This document shows positions 9,101 to 17,007 of a DNA stretch of 64,000 nt, piece after piece. This stretch comes from Acidobacteriota bacterium (GTDB lineage: Bacteria > Acidobacteriota > Holophagae > Acanthopleuribacterales > Acanthopleuribacteraceae), in contig JACJWC010000016.1 in the NCBI GenBank assembly GCA_020637335.1, positions 74,231 to 138,230 on the forward strand. Reading direction: 5' to 3'. Position 1 is the first letter of the stretch; every line of letters starts with the position of its first letter. A program made the position numbers and the translations under genes. The notes beneath the pieces were generated by a model. The model worked only from the letters and a program-made list of their open reading frames with translations. It did not search any database and was not told the origin of the DNA.

Positions 9101-10584
9101 TAGACATAGCCCGGATCTTGGCGATCCCACGCGCAGTAGCCACCATCCCCGCTAAACCACTGCAACCAATTGGCAGAGTCGCCATAATACAGATGCGTTC
9201 CATTGTCCTGAGTTCCACCAATGGCGCGTGATCCATCGGGATGCACAGCCATTCCGTAAAACTGGGTAATGCGCAGGTTATTGACCAATGGTGTAAACGT
9301 ATCGCCGCCATCCGTTGATTTGAAGATGCCGCCATCGCATCCTACAAACAGCGTTCTTGGGTCTTTGGGATGGATGACGATTGTGTGGATGTCGGCATGT
9401 ACGTATTTGCTGAGCTGGCCCGGGTTAGGCGCCCAATTCGAAATGATGCCAATACTGGCGCCGCCATCTTCGCTGCGGAACACATCCACCGCACCCAAAT
9501 ACAAGCGGTTGGAGTTGGTGGGATCTACCGCGACAGCCAAGTCATACCAGCCCTGGCGTTCAATGTACTGACGGGTTGCCGGCGTTTTGGCCCACGAGGC
9601 TCCGTTATCGGTGGATTTGTACAGGCCCAGCGTTTTACCTTCATCGTCAGCGCACGAGGCATAGACAACGCCATCATTGCCGATCCCCAGTTCCATTCGG
9701 CCATTGGCCGAGTTGGGCAAACCTTGTTGTTGGTTGAGGAAGTTAAAGCTCAGACCGCCATCGTTGCTTAATAAAACGTTGCGATTATTGCTGGTTGACC
9801 CATACAGGACCGCATAAATGCGACTCGAATTGGAAGGATCGACCTTTAAATCGACATAGCCGCGACTGCTTGCCGATCGACCATCGGTTCGGTTCCATGT
9901 CGCGCCCAGGTCCGCAGAACGGAAAATGCCTTGGCGGGTGGCCGCCAAAAGCACAGATGTGCCCGGGATGCGGGCTAAACGGTTGACATAATAAAAATCC
10001 GAGGATTCCGTAGACGCTAAAGAAGACCAGGTCTCGCCAAAATCCTGGCTGACATAAATGCCCAAGCCGCGCGCTGCGTCTGCATTAAAAAAGCCCTCAC
10101 CGGTGCCCGCAAATACCCGGTTGGGTTGGTCGGGATCGAGAACCATGCAACCGATGGCAATATTGGGTAAGAAATCGGCAACGGGTCGCCAGGACAAGCC
10201 CCCGTCTTGCGTTTTCCAGATTCCACCGGAAACGGATCCGATTAACATGTGATCGGTTTGATTGGGATGAATGATGATCGAGCGAATTCGCCCACCAAAA
10301 TTGCCGGGCCCCATTTCCTCAAAGCCCAGCATCAGTTCAGGTGCTTTGGTTTGTTTGGCCACCCGTTCAAGGGCGGCTTTGTTGAGCTGATTGGGATTGG
10401 TTTCACCTTCGGTTTGCAGGCGTTTTTCCCAAAACAAGGCGGCTTCAAGCGGGCCGTCGTAAGCCTCTTCACCTTCTTTCTCGACCCACAGCCGTTTGGC
10501 TTCAAGGGGATTGCTTTGATTGAAATAAAATACCATCCAAGCGGTCAGTGCGATGGTCAATCCAAAGCCAAATAACTTTTTCAT
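6124..10584 (-). CDS. Large secreted BNR/sialidase-like beta-propeller protein
   Basis: This 1486-residue protein starts with a signal or anchor segment (residues 5-23). About 70-740 consist of BNR/VPS10-like propeller blades with repeated Ser/Thr-x-Asp-x-Gly-x-Thr-Trp boxes: GGIWKTQDGGLSWRP, FRSADLGATWNR, YKSTDNGASWAK, FRSEDGGAS, FKSTDGGDTF and RSTNGGQNWTS. A beta-sandwich region follows, with a jelly-roll-like stretch around 880-1050. The C-terminal part (about 1070-1480) holds repeated modules that open with a YYLPEIQSGTDS-type motif and resemble C-terminal modules of secreted acidobacterial proteins. No sialidase catalytic set is apparent, so it may bind or process surface polymers rather than act as a glycosidase. 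It is 9 bases downstream of the ArsC-like gene and could be co-transcribed with it. Confidence 0.85.
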   Translation of the reverse strand: MKKLFGFGLTIALTAWMVFYFNQSNPLEAKRLWVEKEGEEAYDGPLEAALFWEKRLQTEGETNPNQLNKAALERVAKQTKAPELMLGFEEMGPGNFGGRIRSIIIHPNQTDHMLIGSVSGGIWKTQDGGLSWRPVADFLPNIAIGCMVLDPDQPNRVFAGTGEGFFNADAARGLGIYVSQDFGETWSSLASTESSDFYYVNRLARIPGTSVLLAATRQGIFRSADLGATWNRTDGRSASSRGYVDLKVDPSNSSRIYAVLYGSTSNNRNVLLSNDGGLSFNFLNQQQGLPNSANGRMELGIGNDGVVYASCADDEGKTLGLYKSTDNGASWAKTPATRQYIERQGWYDLAVAVDPTNSNRLYLGAVDVFRSEDGGASIGIISNWAPNPGQLSKYVHADIHTIVIHPKDPRTLFVGCDGGIFKSTDGGDTFTPLVNNLRITQFYGMAVHPDGSRAIGGTQDNGTHLYYGDSANWLQWFSGDGGYCAWDRQDPGYVYGSTPSGGMFGSSNGGLATDTLGFDDEENAPFIQPFALDPSDGNRMLVGSQRLWFSPNVRALSGSTWQEISGATSAAVSAIAINPVDGSNAYYGLENGTVVRVQGLGSTNTIIQTASTGAVNALSTGFFIDPSDASGMTVLATFSGYGSGRIQRSTNGGQNWTSLHGDLPNIPLYSVAVDPNQPNRIFVGSELGLWVSENGLSANPHWENYTYGPALTRVVALEFSDANTLWLATHGRGIYRATKIPFSVQAENLIAVEGDGDAYLDLGETATLPLAIHYSGPASASVPTLTVTSLTPGLNVLEQAPLPSDLSKTPSFTTGVKLKLDQLASPLSEGQLTISLNFGEFQATYPITVPLGGSLASTTGTFFDGAEGEGLMQGEALLGPNDWAAVTNQVHSGSGAWFSADLEYYSDKSLVSPWLSIQPASQLSFWIYYDMEGNFQQYWDGAVLEARTRNSEWTDLESAISGATYDGQLFNNSTLAYRNAWSGSKRQWRQVTVALGSLYGESDIQFRIRVACDTAAANAGGGVWLDDIQVTNAGYASAPQPDSNPCNTCSGLQGSAYANRYYLPEIQSGTDSDMRIGLVNPQATNLAYDIHAFSANGIVLGIHEGILPGKGKLDQTVAQLFGDVHHLVSWVQVGTDQEAHVYGEIMDAQNRSAFNASIGLDTRLYMPHVAKNTTKFSTHLSSVNAGPIAAAAQLEAKPTSQTAAIDGHQKPYASESLNLQTYLGTDLNPVDWVELTSDQGLAAMEFFRVLPQETQLASLGLENQPSKDLYFLHIATDTGQFWTGMVYINVGSVAAQVTETYYQADGSVLSSRTYSLGPNGKTTLLFDHEGSAIVPAGSAWLSVSADQNLIGYELFGSSVLSQNDFFAGFQSATQAGMGMRFTHLERSTNSFTGLVALNLGSSADDLTYRAYDSKGNILETVTLSGIGPKQKVTRLASQIFSATTLQTAVWAEATGGQPNWAGFEIWGDLSIPARIHLSGIRAERIP

Positions 10585-10593
10585 ACAGAGCTC

Positions 10594-10959
10594 CTATGGG
10601 ATTTGAGAAATTAGGGAAAGCACATTTTCAGGTGGTCGACCGATAACGGCGCGATCGCCCCAAATCACAATCGGTCGCTGCAGCAGCTTGGGAAAACGAA
10701 CGAGCGTTTCAAGCCAGGCGATTGTGGATTTGGGCGGGTTCCGGTCCAAGCCCAACTCCTGGATAAGGGGTTCATTGAACCGAACCATTTGATCAATCTC
10801 TCCACCTAGTTTACGCAGGATGGCGCTTAAACCCTCAACCGTCAGTGGCTGCTTGAGGTACAAAAAAATTTCCGGTTCGATTCCCTGGTCGCGCAGCAGT
10901 TGAAGCGTTTCGCGGCTCTTACTGCATTGGGGGTTGTGGAAAATTGTCGGTTGTTGCAT
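10594..10959 (-). CDS. ArsC/Spx-family arsenate reductase-like protein
   Basis: The 121-residue protein has the glutaredoxin-type ArsC signature near its N-terminus (HNPQCSKSRETLQLL, catalytic C12) and the C-terminal FPKLLQRPIVI...GRPPENVL block seen in glutathione/glutaredoxin-dependent arsenate reductases. Length matches the family (about 115-140). I start at the ATG at 10959 because a GAGG ribosome site sits 7 bases upstream; a TTG four codons earlier is less likely. The family also contains members with other thiol-redox roles, so arsenate as substrate is an inference, weakly supported by an arsenite methyltransferase elsewhere in the window. Confidence 0.85.
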   Translation of the reverse strand: MQQPTIFHNPQCSKSRETLQLLRDQGIEPEIFLYLKQPLTVEGLSAILRKLGGEIDQMVRFNEPLIQELGLDRNPPKSTIAWLETLVRFPKLLQRPIVIWGDRAVIGRPPENVLSLISQIP

Positions 10960-11176
10960 AGCCAGCCTCAAAGACGGTGTTGGGAACCTTCCATTTTTCT
11001 ATGGATAAGTACGCATTTCAAGTTGGAAGAAAGTGCCTACACCTGAAAACCAACAGGGCCAGCGGTGTAGGGACGTGAATTCTGCGGAGGGTGGGGCTGA
11101 AATTATCTGACGAACGCGCTAGAGTGGAGCTTTGGTTTCGAGATCACGATCTGTTTCAGGACGAACCGCTCAACCT

Positions 11177-12925
11177 ATGCCCGGTTTTCAATCGAATCGC
11201 TCAGCCCAATTTAACGCCCGATTTTACGGGGCGGCGGCCCTGTTTTGTTTTGTTGTTTTGGCATATTTCCGCATGCGCGAAAACCTGTTTGTTGCCATTG
11301 ATGATCCGGGTTATCTGTGGGCTAATCCCCATGTGAGGCAGGGCCTGAGCTGGGCCAACATTCAGTGGGCGTTTACCAGCTTCGATATGAATAATTGGCA
11401 CCCCTTGACCTGGATATCTTTCATGTTGGATGTCAGTTTGTACGGAATGAAACCGGGTGCGCACCATATGGTTGGCCTGATCCTACATGCGCTCAACTGC
11501 ATTCTTTTTTATTTTTGTCTCTACCACTTGATAGGGCGATGGCGCCCGGCCTTTTTGGGCGCATTGCTTTTGGCCGTTCATCCCATCCATGTGGAATCCG
11601 TTGCTTGGGCTTCCGAACGAAAAGATTTACTGAGCCTGTTCTTTCTGTTCCTGACCTTAATCCAATGGGACCGATGGGTTCAGAATCGCCGGATTTCCGC
11701 CTATATGCTCAGTCTGCTCTGGTATGCCTGTTCTCTGATGTCGAAACCGACTATGGTAACGCTGCCTGTGCTTTTTCTGGTTTTGGATATGGTTATTTAC
11801 GGGCGGATTACAAAGTTACCCGATGTTTGGCGTACTGGCCCGGAAAAGGGGCCCTTTTGGTTATTGGCTTTTGGCAGTGGTTGGCTAACGCTATTAGCAC
11901 AAAGTCAAAATCAAGGTATCCAATCCATTGCAGATTTTTCCCTGGTCGAGAGAATGGTGAATGCTTGGTCGGCCTATGGCGCCTACCTGCAGCATTTCGT
12001 GTTGCCCTTTGGATTGGCACCTCAGGTGCCAATCCAACCGGAAAAGCTAATGTTGGGCGCATTGGTCAGCCTGATCATATTCAGCGTGTTAGTGTGGTTA
12101 ATCCTAAACACTAAAAACCGCTACTTGGTGGGTGGTTTGGCTTGGTGGGCGATTGCTTTGCTGCCGGTGGCGGGTCTGATTAAAGTGGGTGAACAGGCTT
12201 GGGCGGATCGCTACGCCTATATCCCTTTTTTAGGACTATATACGGCATTGGCCTTTTGCTTGAAAAAACCAATGGCAAAGCACCCTTCTTTGGCAACAGC
12301 GGTAATGGTGGCCATGGGGCTATTTCTTTGTTTTTTGACCTTTCGTCAGGTGGGCCATTGGCGCGATTCCCAAACCTATACGGAACGAATTGCTGCTGTT
12401 TATCCCGGGCATCGCGTAGCCAACGGGTCGCTCGCTAATTTGGCACGTCAACGCGGCGAATTCGAAAAGGCAAAAGGTTACTTGTCGCTTATTCCATCCG
12501 ACAATTGGACGCCCGAAACGCACCTGATCATGGCGCGCATCGCTTATGGCCAAAAGGATTGGCCAATGGCAGAAAGCGCCTACCTGGAGGCAGCAAGGGG
12601 CCTTACACCTTTATCTGCCATTGCCAATGCAGAACTGGGGAACCTCTACCTCCGTCAGCAAAAATGGGTGGAGGCCGAGCAATGTTTTATCGAAGCGGAC
12701 CGCTATTATCCCGAGTTTCAGTTGAGTTTGGCCGGACGTTTCCAAATGGCCATGCTGCGCAAGGACCAGGCTCTTCTGCTCAAGTTGAATCAGCGACTCA
12801 AAAGCACACCACCCGTTCCGTATTTGATGGTGGGTTTTTTACAGGGGAGTTTGTTAATGCAGGAGTGGGTGCTTTTGCGGAAGGCTTCAGGACCGTTTCG
12901 AGTTCTGAGCCTGTCTGGAACTTGA
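11177..12925 (+). CDS. TMTC-like polytopic membrane protein with TPRs; probable C-terminal frameshift
   Basis: The protein has about ten membrane helices in its first 400 residues. It shows the acidic DDPGYLWANPHV segment, a WHPLTWISFMLDVSLYG motif and the HPIHVESVAWASERKD block typical of bacterial relatives of TMTC O-mannosyltransferases. TPR-like helices follow to the end. These proteins are GT-C-fold candidates for lipid-linked sugar transfer in the inner membrane. ATG 11177 is the only ATG in the N-terminal part; a TTG at 11132 is an alternative, and neither has a good ribosome site. In-frame translation ends at 12925 in an unnatural tail, whereas the -1 frame entered at a T6 run (12835-12840) gives a TPR-like tail ending at 12942, just before the ribosome site of the next gene. 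The annotated end may therefore be wrong. Confidence 0.78.
   Translation: MPGFQSNRSAQFNARFYGAAALFCFVVLAYFRMRENLFVAIDDPGYLWANPHVRQGLSWANIQWAFTSFDMNNWHPLTWISFMLDVSLYGMKPGAHHMVGLILHALNCILFYFCLYHLIGRWRPAFLGALLLAVHPIHVESVAWASERKDLLSLFFLFLTLIQWDRWVQNRRISAYMLSLLWYACSLMSKPTMVTLPVLFLVLDMVIYGRITKLPDVWRTGPEKGPFWLLAFGSGWLTLLAQSQNQGIQSIADFSLVERMVNAWSAYGAYLQHFVLPFGLAPQVPIQPEKLMLGALVSLIIFSVLVWLILNTKNRYLVGGLAWWAIALLPVAGLIKVGEQAWADRYAYIPFLGLYTALAFCLKKPMAKHPSLATAVMVAMGLFLCFLTFRQVGHWRDSQTYTERIAAVYPGHRVANGSLANLARQRGEFEKAKGYLSLIPSDNWTPETHLIMARIAYGQKDWPMAESAYLEAARGLTPLSAIANAELGNLYLRQQKWVEAEQCFIEADRYYPEFQLSLAGRFQMAMLRKDQALLLKLNQRLKSTPPVPYLMVGFLQGSLLMQEWVLLRKASGPFRVLSLSGT
12835..12841 (+). other. In-frame T TTT TTA heptamer: candidate -1 frameshift site or sequencing slip
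   Basis: In the zero frame of the TMTC-like gene the codons read GGT TTT TTA, which is a canonical X XXY YYZ slippery heptamer. A one-base backward slip here joins the upstream protein to a 34-residue alternative tail ending in WNLIDLMR at 12942. Programmed slippage, a fixed mutation and a homopolymer error all fit the sequence. Confidence 0.5.
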
Positions 12926-12951
12926 TTGATCTAATGCGCTAAAGGAAATTT

Positions 12952-13938
12952 ATGTATCTATTGCTGTTTTTGACGAGTTTTTCCCAAACGATAGGACCAA
13001 AGCTTGTTGCGCCACAACCGAACTTTGCTTTTGGTCAAATGCTGAAAGGCGAAAAAGGTGAACATCCGTTTTTGATTCAGAACCAGGGAGATGCGGCCCT
13101 TGTCCTAAAAAATATTCGCACGTCCTGTGGCTGTACCACCGTTGGGGTTGAAACGAAGAGGCTTGCGCCGGGCGAATCCTTTGAACTGGTGGTAACGTTT
13201 GATAGCCAGTCTTTCCACGGGTCGGTTGAAAAACGGGTTACGGTGGAATCCAACGATCCTCAAAATCCCACCTTGGTGCTGATCTTCTCGGCCCAAATTA
13301 TTGCCGATCTGGTTTGTCAACCCGAGTTGTTGACTCTAAACGACATCGCGCCCGGTCAACAAAAGGATGCAATCATTTGGGTCCAAGCGGATCAGTTGGA
13401 ACGTTTAGACATTTCCGAGATCAAGGCAGAGCCTGCATTTCTGAAGGCGCGGGTTCAGTCACAAACGGACAAAAGCGCAGAACTGGTTGTTGAAATTGAC
13501 GGCCGGCTTTTCCCACCTAAAACGCCCAAGTTACACGGTTCTGTTGCATTTAAATCCAATAGTGCCGCACAACCCTGGACGCGTATTCCCGTCCATCTCC
13601 AAGTGCTGCAACCGCTTGTCGCTGAACCCGATTATGTGTCTTTGTTTGGCTTGATCCAGGGCAAAGGCGGGCAAGCGCGGCTGCGGCTGTCGGGTACTGC
13701 CATAAAGCAATTGAGCTCAGCTGACCTGCAGGTTGAAATTCAGCGGCCAGGTGCGGGCGCTGAATCGCTCAGCGACTATTTTCAAATCAATTTTTTGGAG
13801 GCGGACTCCGGAAAAACGCTGGAACTTGTGGTTAAGCCAGAAATGCCACAAGGACGGTTTGTCGGTCGGCTGCTTATTAACACCCATATTGCGGAATGGC
13901 CGACCGTTTTGATTCCTGTGCGCGGAAATGTTCAATAG
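12952..13938 (+). CDS. DUF1573 periplasmic protein
   Basis: This 328-residue protein has a short hydrophobic start (MYLLLFLTSF) and then a DUF1573 domain: FAFGQMLKGEKGEHPFLIQN, the Cys pair in SCGCTTV near residue 60, and APGESFELVVTFDSQSFHG followed by ESNDPQNPTLVL. DUF1573 is an Ig-like (ASPM/Spd-2/Hydin-like) fold found in exported proteins of unknown role. The remaining two thirds look like two further beta-sandwich domains of the same kind. An AAAGGAAA ribosome site precedes the ATG. It lies 26 bases after the in-frame end of the TMTC-like gene, or 9 bases after its frameshifted end, which suggests an operon. Confidence 0.8.
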   Translation: MYLLLFLTSFSQTIGPKLVAPQPNFAFGQMLKGEKGEHPFLIQNQGDAALVLKNIRTSCGCTTVGVETKRLAPGESFELVVTFDSQSFHGSVEKRVTVESNDPQNPTLVLIFSAQIIADLVCQPELLTLNDIAPGQQKDAIIWVQADQLERLDISEIKAEPAFLKARVQSQTDKSAELVVEIDGRLFPPKTPKLHGSVAFKSNSAAQPWTRIPVHLQVLQPLVAEPDYVSLFGLIQGKGGQARLRLSGTAIKQLSSADLQVEIQRPGAGAESLSDYFQINFLEADSGKTLELVVKPEMPQGRFVGRLLINTHIAEWPTVLIPVRGNVQ

Positions 13939-13950
13939 CGGGCGGACTGC

Positions 13951-15042
13951 TTAAGTTTTGAGATTCAGGCTGCGAATCCCGCCCTGGAGACTGAAGGTGC
14001 GCTGGTAGCCCCAGCTGCGCAATGTTTCCACGGCTCGCAGGCTTCTGCCACCCATCGCACAATACACGACAGCCAAATCCTTTTCGTCGAAGGGGATTTT
14101 TTCCGGACTGAGCGCATTGAGCGGAATCCAGTGCGAAGGCTCGATCCTTTCGCGTTCCCGTTCAAAAGGTTCGCGTACATCGAGAAAAGGAATCCCCGCC
14201 GCTAGATGTTTTTCCGCAAGGGCCCAAGTGATCTCCAAGGGGTTTGGCGCGGCACAAACCTGGGCGATTGGCGTTAATGTCTGAATTTGCGGTTTTTCAC
14301 CACACAAGGGGCAGTCAGGATCGGGTGAAAGCGCTAAGGTTCGGAATTGACTATCGAGTGCATCGTACAATAACAGCTTTCCTAAAAGCGGTTGGCCGAT
14401 ACCAGCCAGGACTTTTATGGCCTCAGTCGCCATGAGCAAACCAACCGTGCCGGGCAAAACGCCTAACACGCCGGCTTCAGCGCAATTGGGCGCCGATTCC
14501 GGTGGTGGCGGGGTGGGAAAAAGGCAGCGGTAACAGGGACCACCTGGGCCAAAAACGCTGACTTGGCCTTCGAATTGGTGGATGGCGCCGTAAACCAGCG
14601 GCTTTTTGGCAAAAAAGCACGCGTCATTGATCAGGTAACGGGTCGAGAAATTATCGGTTCCATCCAGGACCAGGTCGACGTCATGTAGCCATTTGGGCAG
14701 GGTATCTGCGGTCATGCGTTCTGACGCGGCTATGACCTCAATCGCATCGTTTATATCAGACATGCGCTGGACCAAGCTCAACACCTTCGGTTTCCCTAAA
14801 TCGGCCTGACGATGGGCAATTTGACGTTGGAGGTTGGTCAGATCGATGCTGTCAAAATCGGCGACGGTGAGCTGACCAACCCCTGCAGCGGCCAGGTACA
14901 GGCCGATCGGACAGCCTAGACCGCCGGCACCGACCAACAGAACACGGGCATTTTTCAGTTTGAGTTGGGCCTCCAATCCAAAGCTGGGCAGCTTGAGGTG
15001 CCGATCGTAACGCTCCAACTCGCGTTCATTCAGAGTGTTCAT
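13951..15042 (-). CDS. moeB: MoeB/ThiF-type adenylyltransferase with C-terminal rhodanese domain
   Basis: The 363-residue protein opens with the RYDRHLKLP motif and a nucleotide-binding GAGGLG loop at 38-43, followed by an E1-like domain. Zinc-type CxxC pairs are visible in PCYRCLFP and DCPLCGE. The last 100 residues form a rhodanese domain with an active-site Cys in VVYCAMGGRS. This is the MOCS3/MoeB-rhodanese layout: the E1 domain adenylates the C-terminal Gly-Gly of a ubiquitin-like sulfur carrier (MoaD or ThiS type) and the rhodanese supplies sulfur for molybdopterin, thiamine or thiolation chemistry. No carrier gene is in the window, so the exact partner is unknown. Its ATG directly follows the TAA of the carboxypeptidase gene, so the two are co-transcribed. 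Confidence 0.87.
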   Translation of the reverse strand: MNTLNERELERYDRHLKLPSFGLEAQLKLKNARVLLVGAGGLGCPIGLYLAAAGVGQLTVADFDSIDLTNLQRQIAHRQADLGKPKVLSLVQRMSDINDAIEVIAASERMTADTLPKWLHDVDLVLDGTDNFSTRYLINDACFFAKKPLVYGAIHQFEGQVSVFGPGGPCYRCLFPTPPPPESAPNCAEAGVLGVLPGTVGLLMATEAIKVLAGIGQPLLGKLLLYDALDSQFRTLALSPDPDCPLCGEKPQIQTLTPIAQVCAAPNPLEITWALAEKHLAAGIPFLDVREPFERERERIEPSHWIPLNALSPEKIPFDEKDLAVVYCAMGGRSLRAVETLRSWGYQRTFSLQGGIRSLNLKT

Positions 15043-16815
15043 TTAACGTTCCCACCCAACCGGATAGAGCAGGTAGTCCGGGTCATAATACGGTGAGCGG
15101 CTGTAAAACCATTCCATCTTCTCTCGGGGCGAATCGCCGATGGTTTTTTCGGCCAAGGCTTTTTCGTAATCCGCCTTAATCTGGGGATCTTTGAGCATTT
15201 TCTCAGCAAGAGGGCCCATGATGTAGGGCTCGATGTATTCGGTCCTTTGGAAAATCTCATTAAAAAAGCCCCATTGCAGGAAGCTGTCTGGGGATCCGGG
15301 TTCTAACAGTAGGGCGACCAGGTCGGCCAGGGGCTGATCGGTCGGGATGCGTATGGAACCTGGGGCAAATAGGCGGGTTTGCTGTTCTGCATGCGATTGA
15401 GTGGTGACGGTCATGCGACCTTCATACGGCACTTTGACACATTCAAACTGGTCAATTCTTTGGAACTCCAGGTTCAGGTTTTGCTCTGTTTTCAGAACTT
15501 CGTATTGGATTTGATGTAAATGGATGCGTTGGATCACGTCCGACCAGGCCGCGGGCACCCAATAGGCCTTTGGCAATTTAATGCTGAGTGCGGGTTCTGT
15601 CTGACGAATAAAAGGGACTTTCCAGGTTTCCGGTTTACCCGTCCATTTGAGGTAATCCAAGCCTAAGGCATCACTGTGGTGCAGTTCGTAAGCCACGCCG
15701 AGATAATCGACCATTTGCGGTTGGCTTTTGGGGTAGGCCCAGGTCAAGACGACTTGTTCCGGGCGTGCGGCCCGATCATCCTGGATGGCGTTTCGAAGAC
15801 CCATGCCCTTTTGACCCAACAGTTTCAGGCAGCCTTCGACCAAGACATAGGTGCCCAATACCCGTTGGCGATAAGGTTTTAAGGAGTGGTTTTCGACCAG
15901 GATGGCGGGCAGGTGGATGGCATCGCCATACGCATTGGAAAAGCGCGGTGAGCCCATGAAATCGACGATACCAGCTTTTGGGTTTTGGTTGTCCATGCTG
16001 AAAAAGAAATTGAAGGGATGGTGCCCATTTTGGACCAATGCTGCATCGATCACGGGCCGCAAATTGTCGGTCATCCATTGGGCCAAGTGGGGACTGTAGC
16101 CGTGTGGGCCACTAAATCCGTAGGTAATGTCGTATTGCGTATCCTCGCCATCGGTGACATGCAGATCCAGGTACAAATCGGGTTGTACTCGGTGGATCAA
16201 AGTCAGCAAAGCCTGCATTTCCGGCGTGTCTGCCTTGGTGTAATCGCGGTTGAGATTGAGGTTACGTGCGGTGGTACGCCAGCCCATGGGTGTGGGTCCG
16301 CGCTGGTTGACTCGATTGATTGCGCGCGTATTTTCATGGCCATCTGCATTGAGGATGGGAATGAAAAGGAAGGTGGCCTGATCGAGCAGCGCCTGTTTTT
16401 GGGGTTGAAAAGCCAAGTCGCGCAACAGCATCATTCCGGCGTCTTTGCCATCGATCTCGCCTGAATGGATGCCTGCCTGGGCCAGCAAAACGGGTTTTGA
16501 ATGGGGGCTTCCGATTTGGAAGTCTTTGCCAGCGATTACCAGTAATAAATCGCGGCCATTGGCGGTCTTGCCGAATTGAACCAGTTCCAATAGGGGAGAT
16601 GCCGCACACAGTTTCTCCAACCATTGCCGGGTCTGTTCATAGCTGGGCGTGCTTTCAAAACCGGCGGCCTCGGCCGGGGTCTGCCATGGATTACTGCTGT
16701 CCGCGATCAAGCCTTCACTTGCGCCATGCCAGGGCATTACGGGCGGTAATTCGGCTTGGATTGAATTTTGGGCCCATAGGCCAAGGGAAAGCCCAATGAT
16801 TAATATGAGTCGCAC
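15043..16815 (-). CDS. M14-family zinc carboxypeptidase, secreted
   Basis: A signal peptide covers about residues 1-21 (ending IQA). The catalytic domain has the M14 zinc ligands H117 and E120 in GIHSGEIDGKD and H219 in YLDLHVTDGED, plus the substrate-binding NLNLNRDY segment near 186-192 and NADGHENTR. The 590-residue length reflects an added C-terminal domain after about residue 400. It should trim C-terminal residues from peptides in the periplasm or outside the cell. The start is a GTG at 16815 preceded by GGAGGAGG. The gene is immediately followed (TAA then ATG) by the MoeB-rhodanese gene, an unexpected pairing with no clear functional link. Confidence 0.87.
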   Translation of the reverse strand: MRLILIIGLSLGLWAQNSIQAELPPVMPWHGASEGLIADSSNPWQTPAEAAGFESTPSYEQTRQWLEKLCAASPLLELVQFGKTANGRDLLLVIAGKDFQIGSPHSKPVLLAQAGIHSGEIDGKDAGMMLLRDLAFQPQKQALLDQATFLFIPILNADGHENTRAINRVNQRGPTPMGWRTTARNLNLNRDYTKADTPEMQALLTLIHRVQPDLYLDLHVTDGEDTQYDITYGFSGPHGYSPHLAQWMTDNLRPVIDAALVQNGHHPFNFFFSMDNQNPKAGIVDFMGSPRFSNAYGDAIHLPAILVENHSLKPYRQRVLGTYVLVEGCLKLLGQKGMGLRNAIQDDRAARPEQVVLTWAYPKSQPQMVDYLGVAYELHHSDALGLDYLKWTGKPETWKVPFIRQTEPALSIKLPKAYWVPAAWSDVIQRIHLHQIQYEVLKTEQNLNLEFQRIDQFECVKVPYEGRMTVTTQSHAEQQTRLFAPGSIRIPTDQPLADLVALLLEPGSPDSFLQWGFFNEIFQRTEYIEPYIMGPLAEKMLKDPQIKADYEKALAEKTIGDSPREKMEWFYSRSPYYDPDYLLYPVGWER

Positions 16816-17007
16816 GTGGCTACCTCCTCCGGTTTGGATTCCATCTTTATCAGATTCGAACCCCAGACTCCAGGGTTGCGTTGCTGCGGGTAAAAAATCT
16901 TCAGCTGTGGGTCATTCCATACACGGGGGTGCTCAGGCCCGGTGTTTGGGTTAGAATGCGCGGAGCAGCAGGGCAGCCACCCTGGAAACTTTGATGGGGA
17001 GCAATAG

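Noticed and set aside
11395..12114. 239-codon plus-strand frame within the TMTC-like gene
   Set aside because: It is an alternative frame of a gene with clear transmembrane and HPIHVESVAW motifs; it has no start signal.
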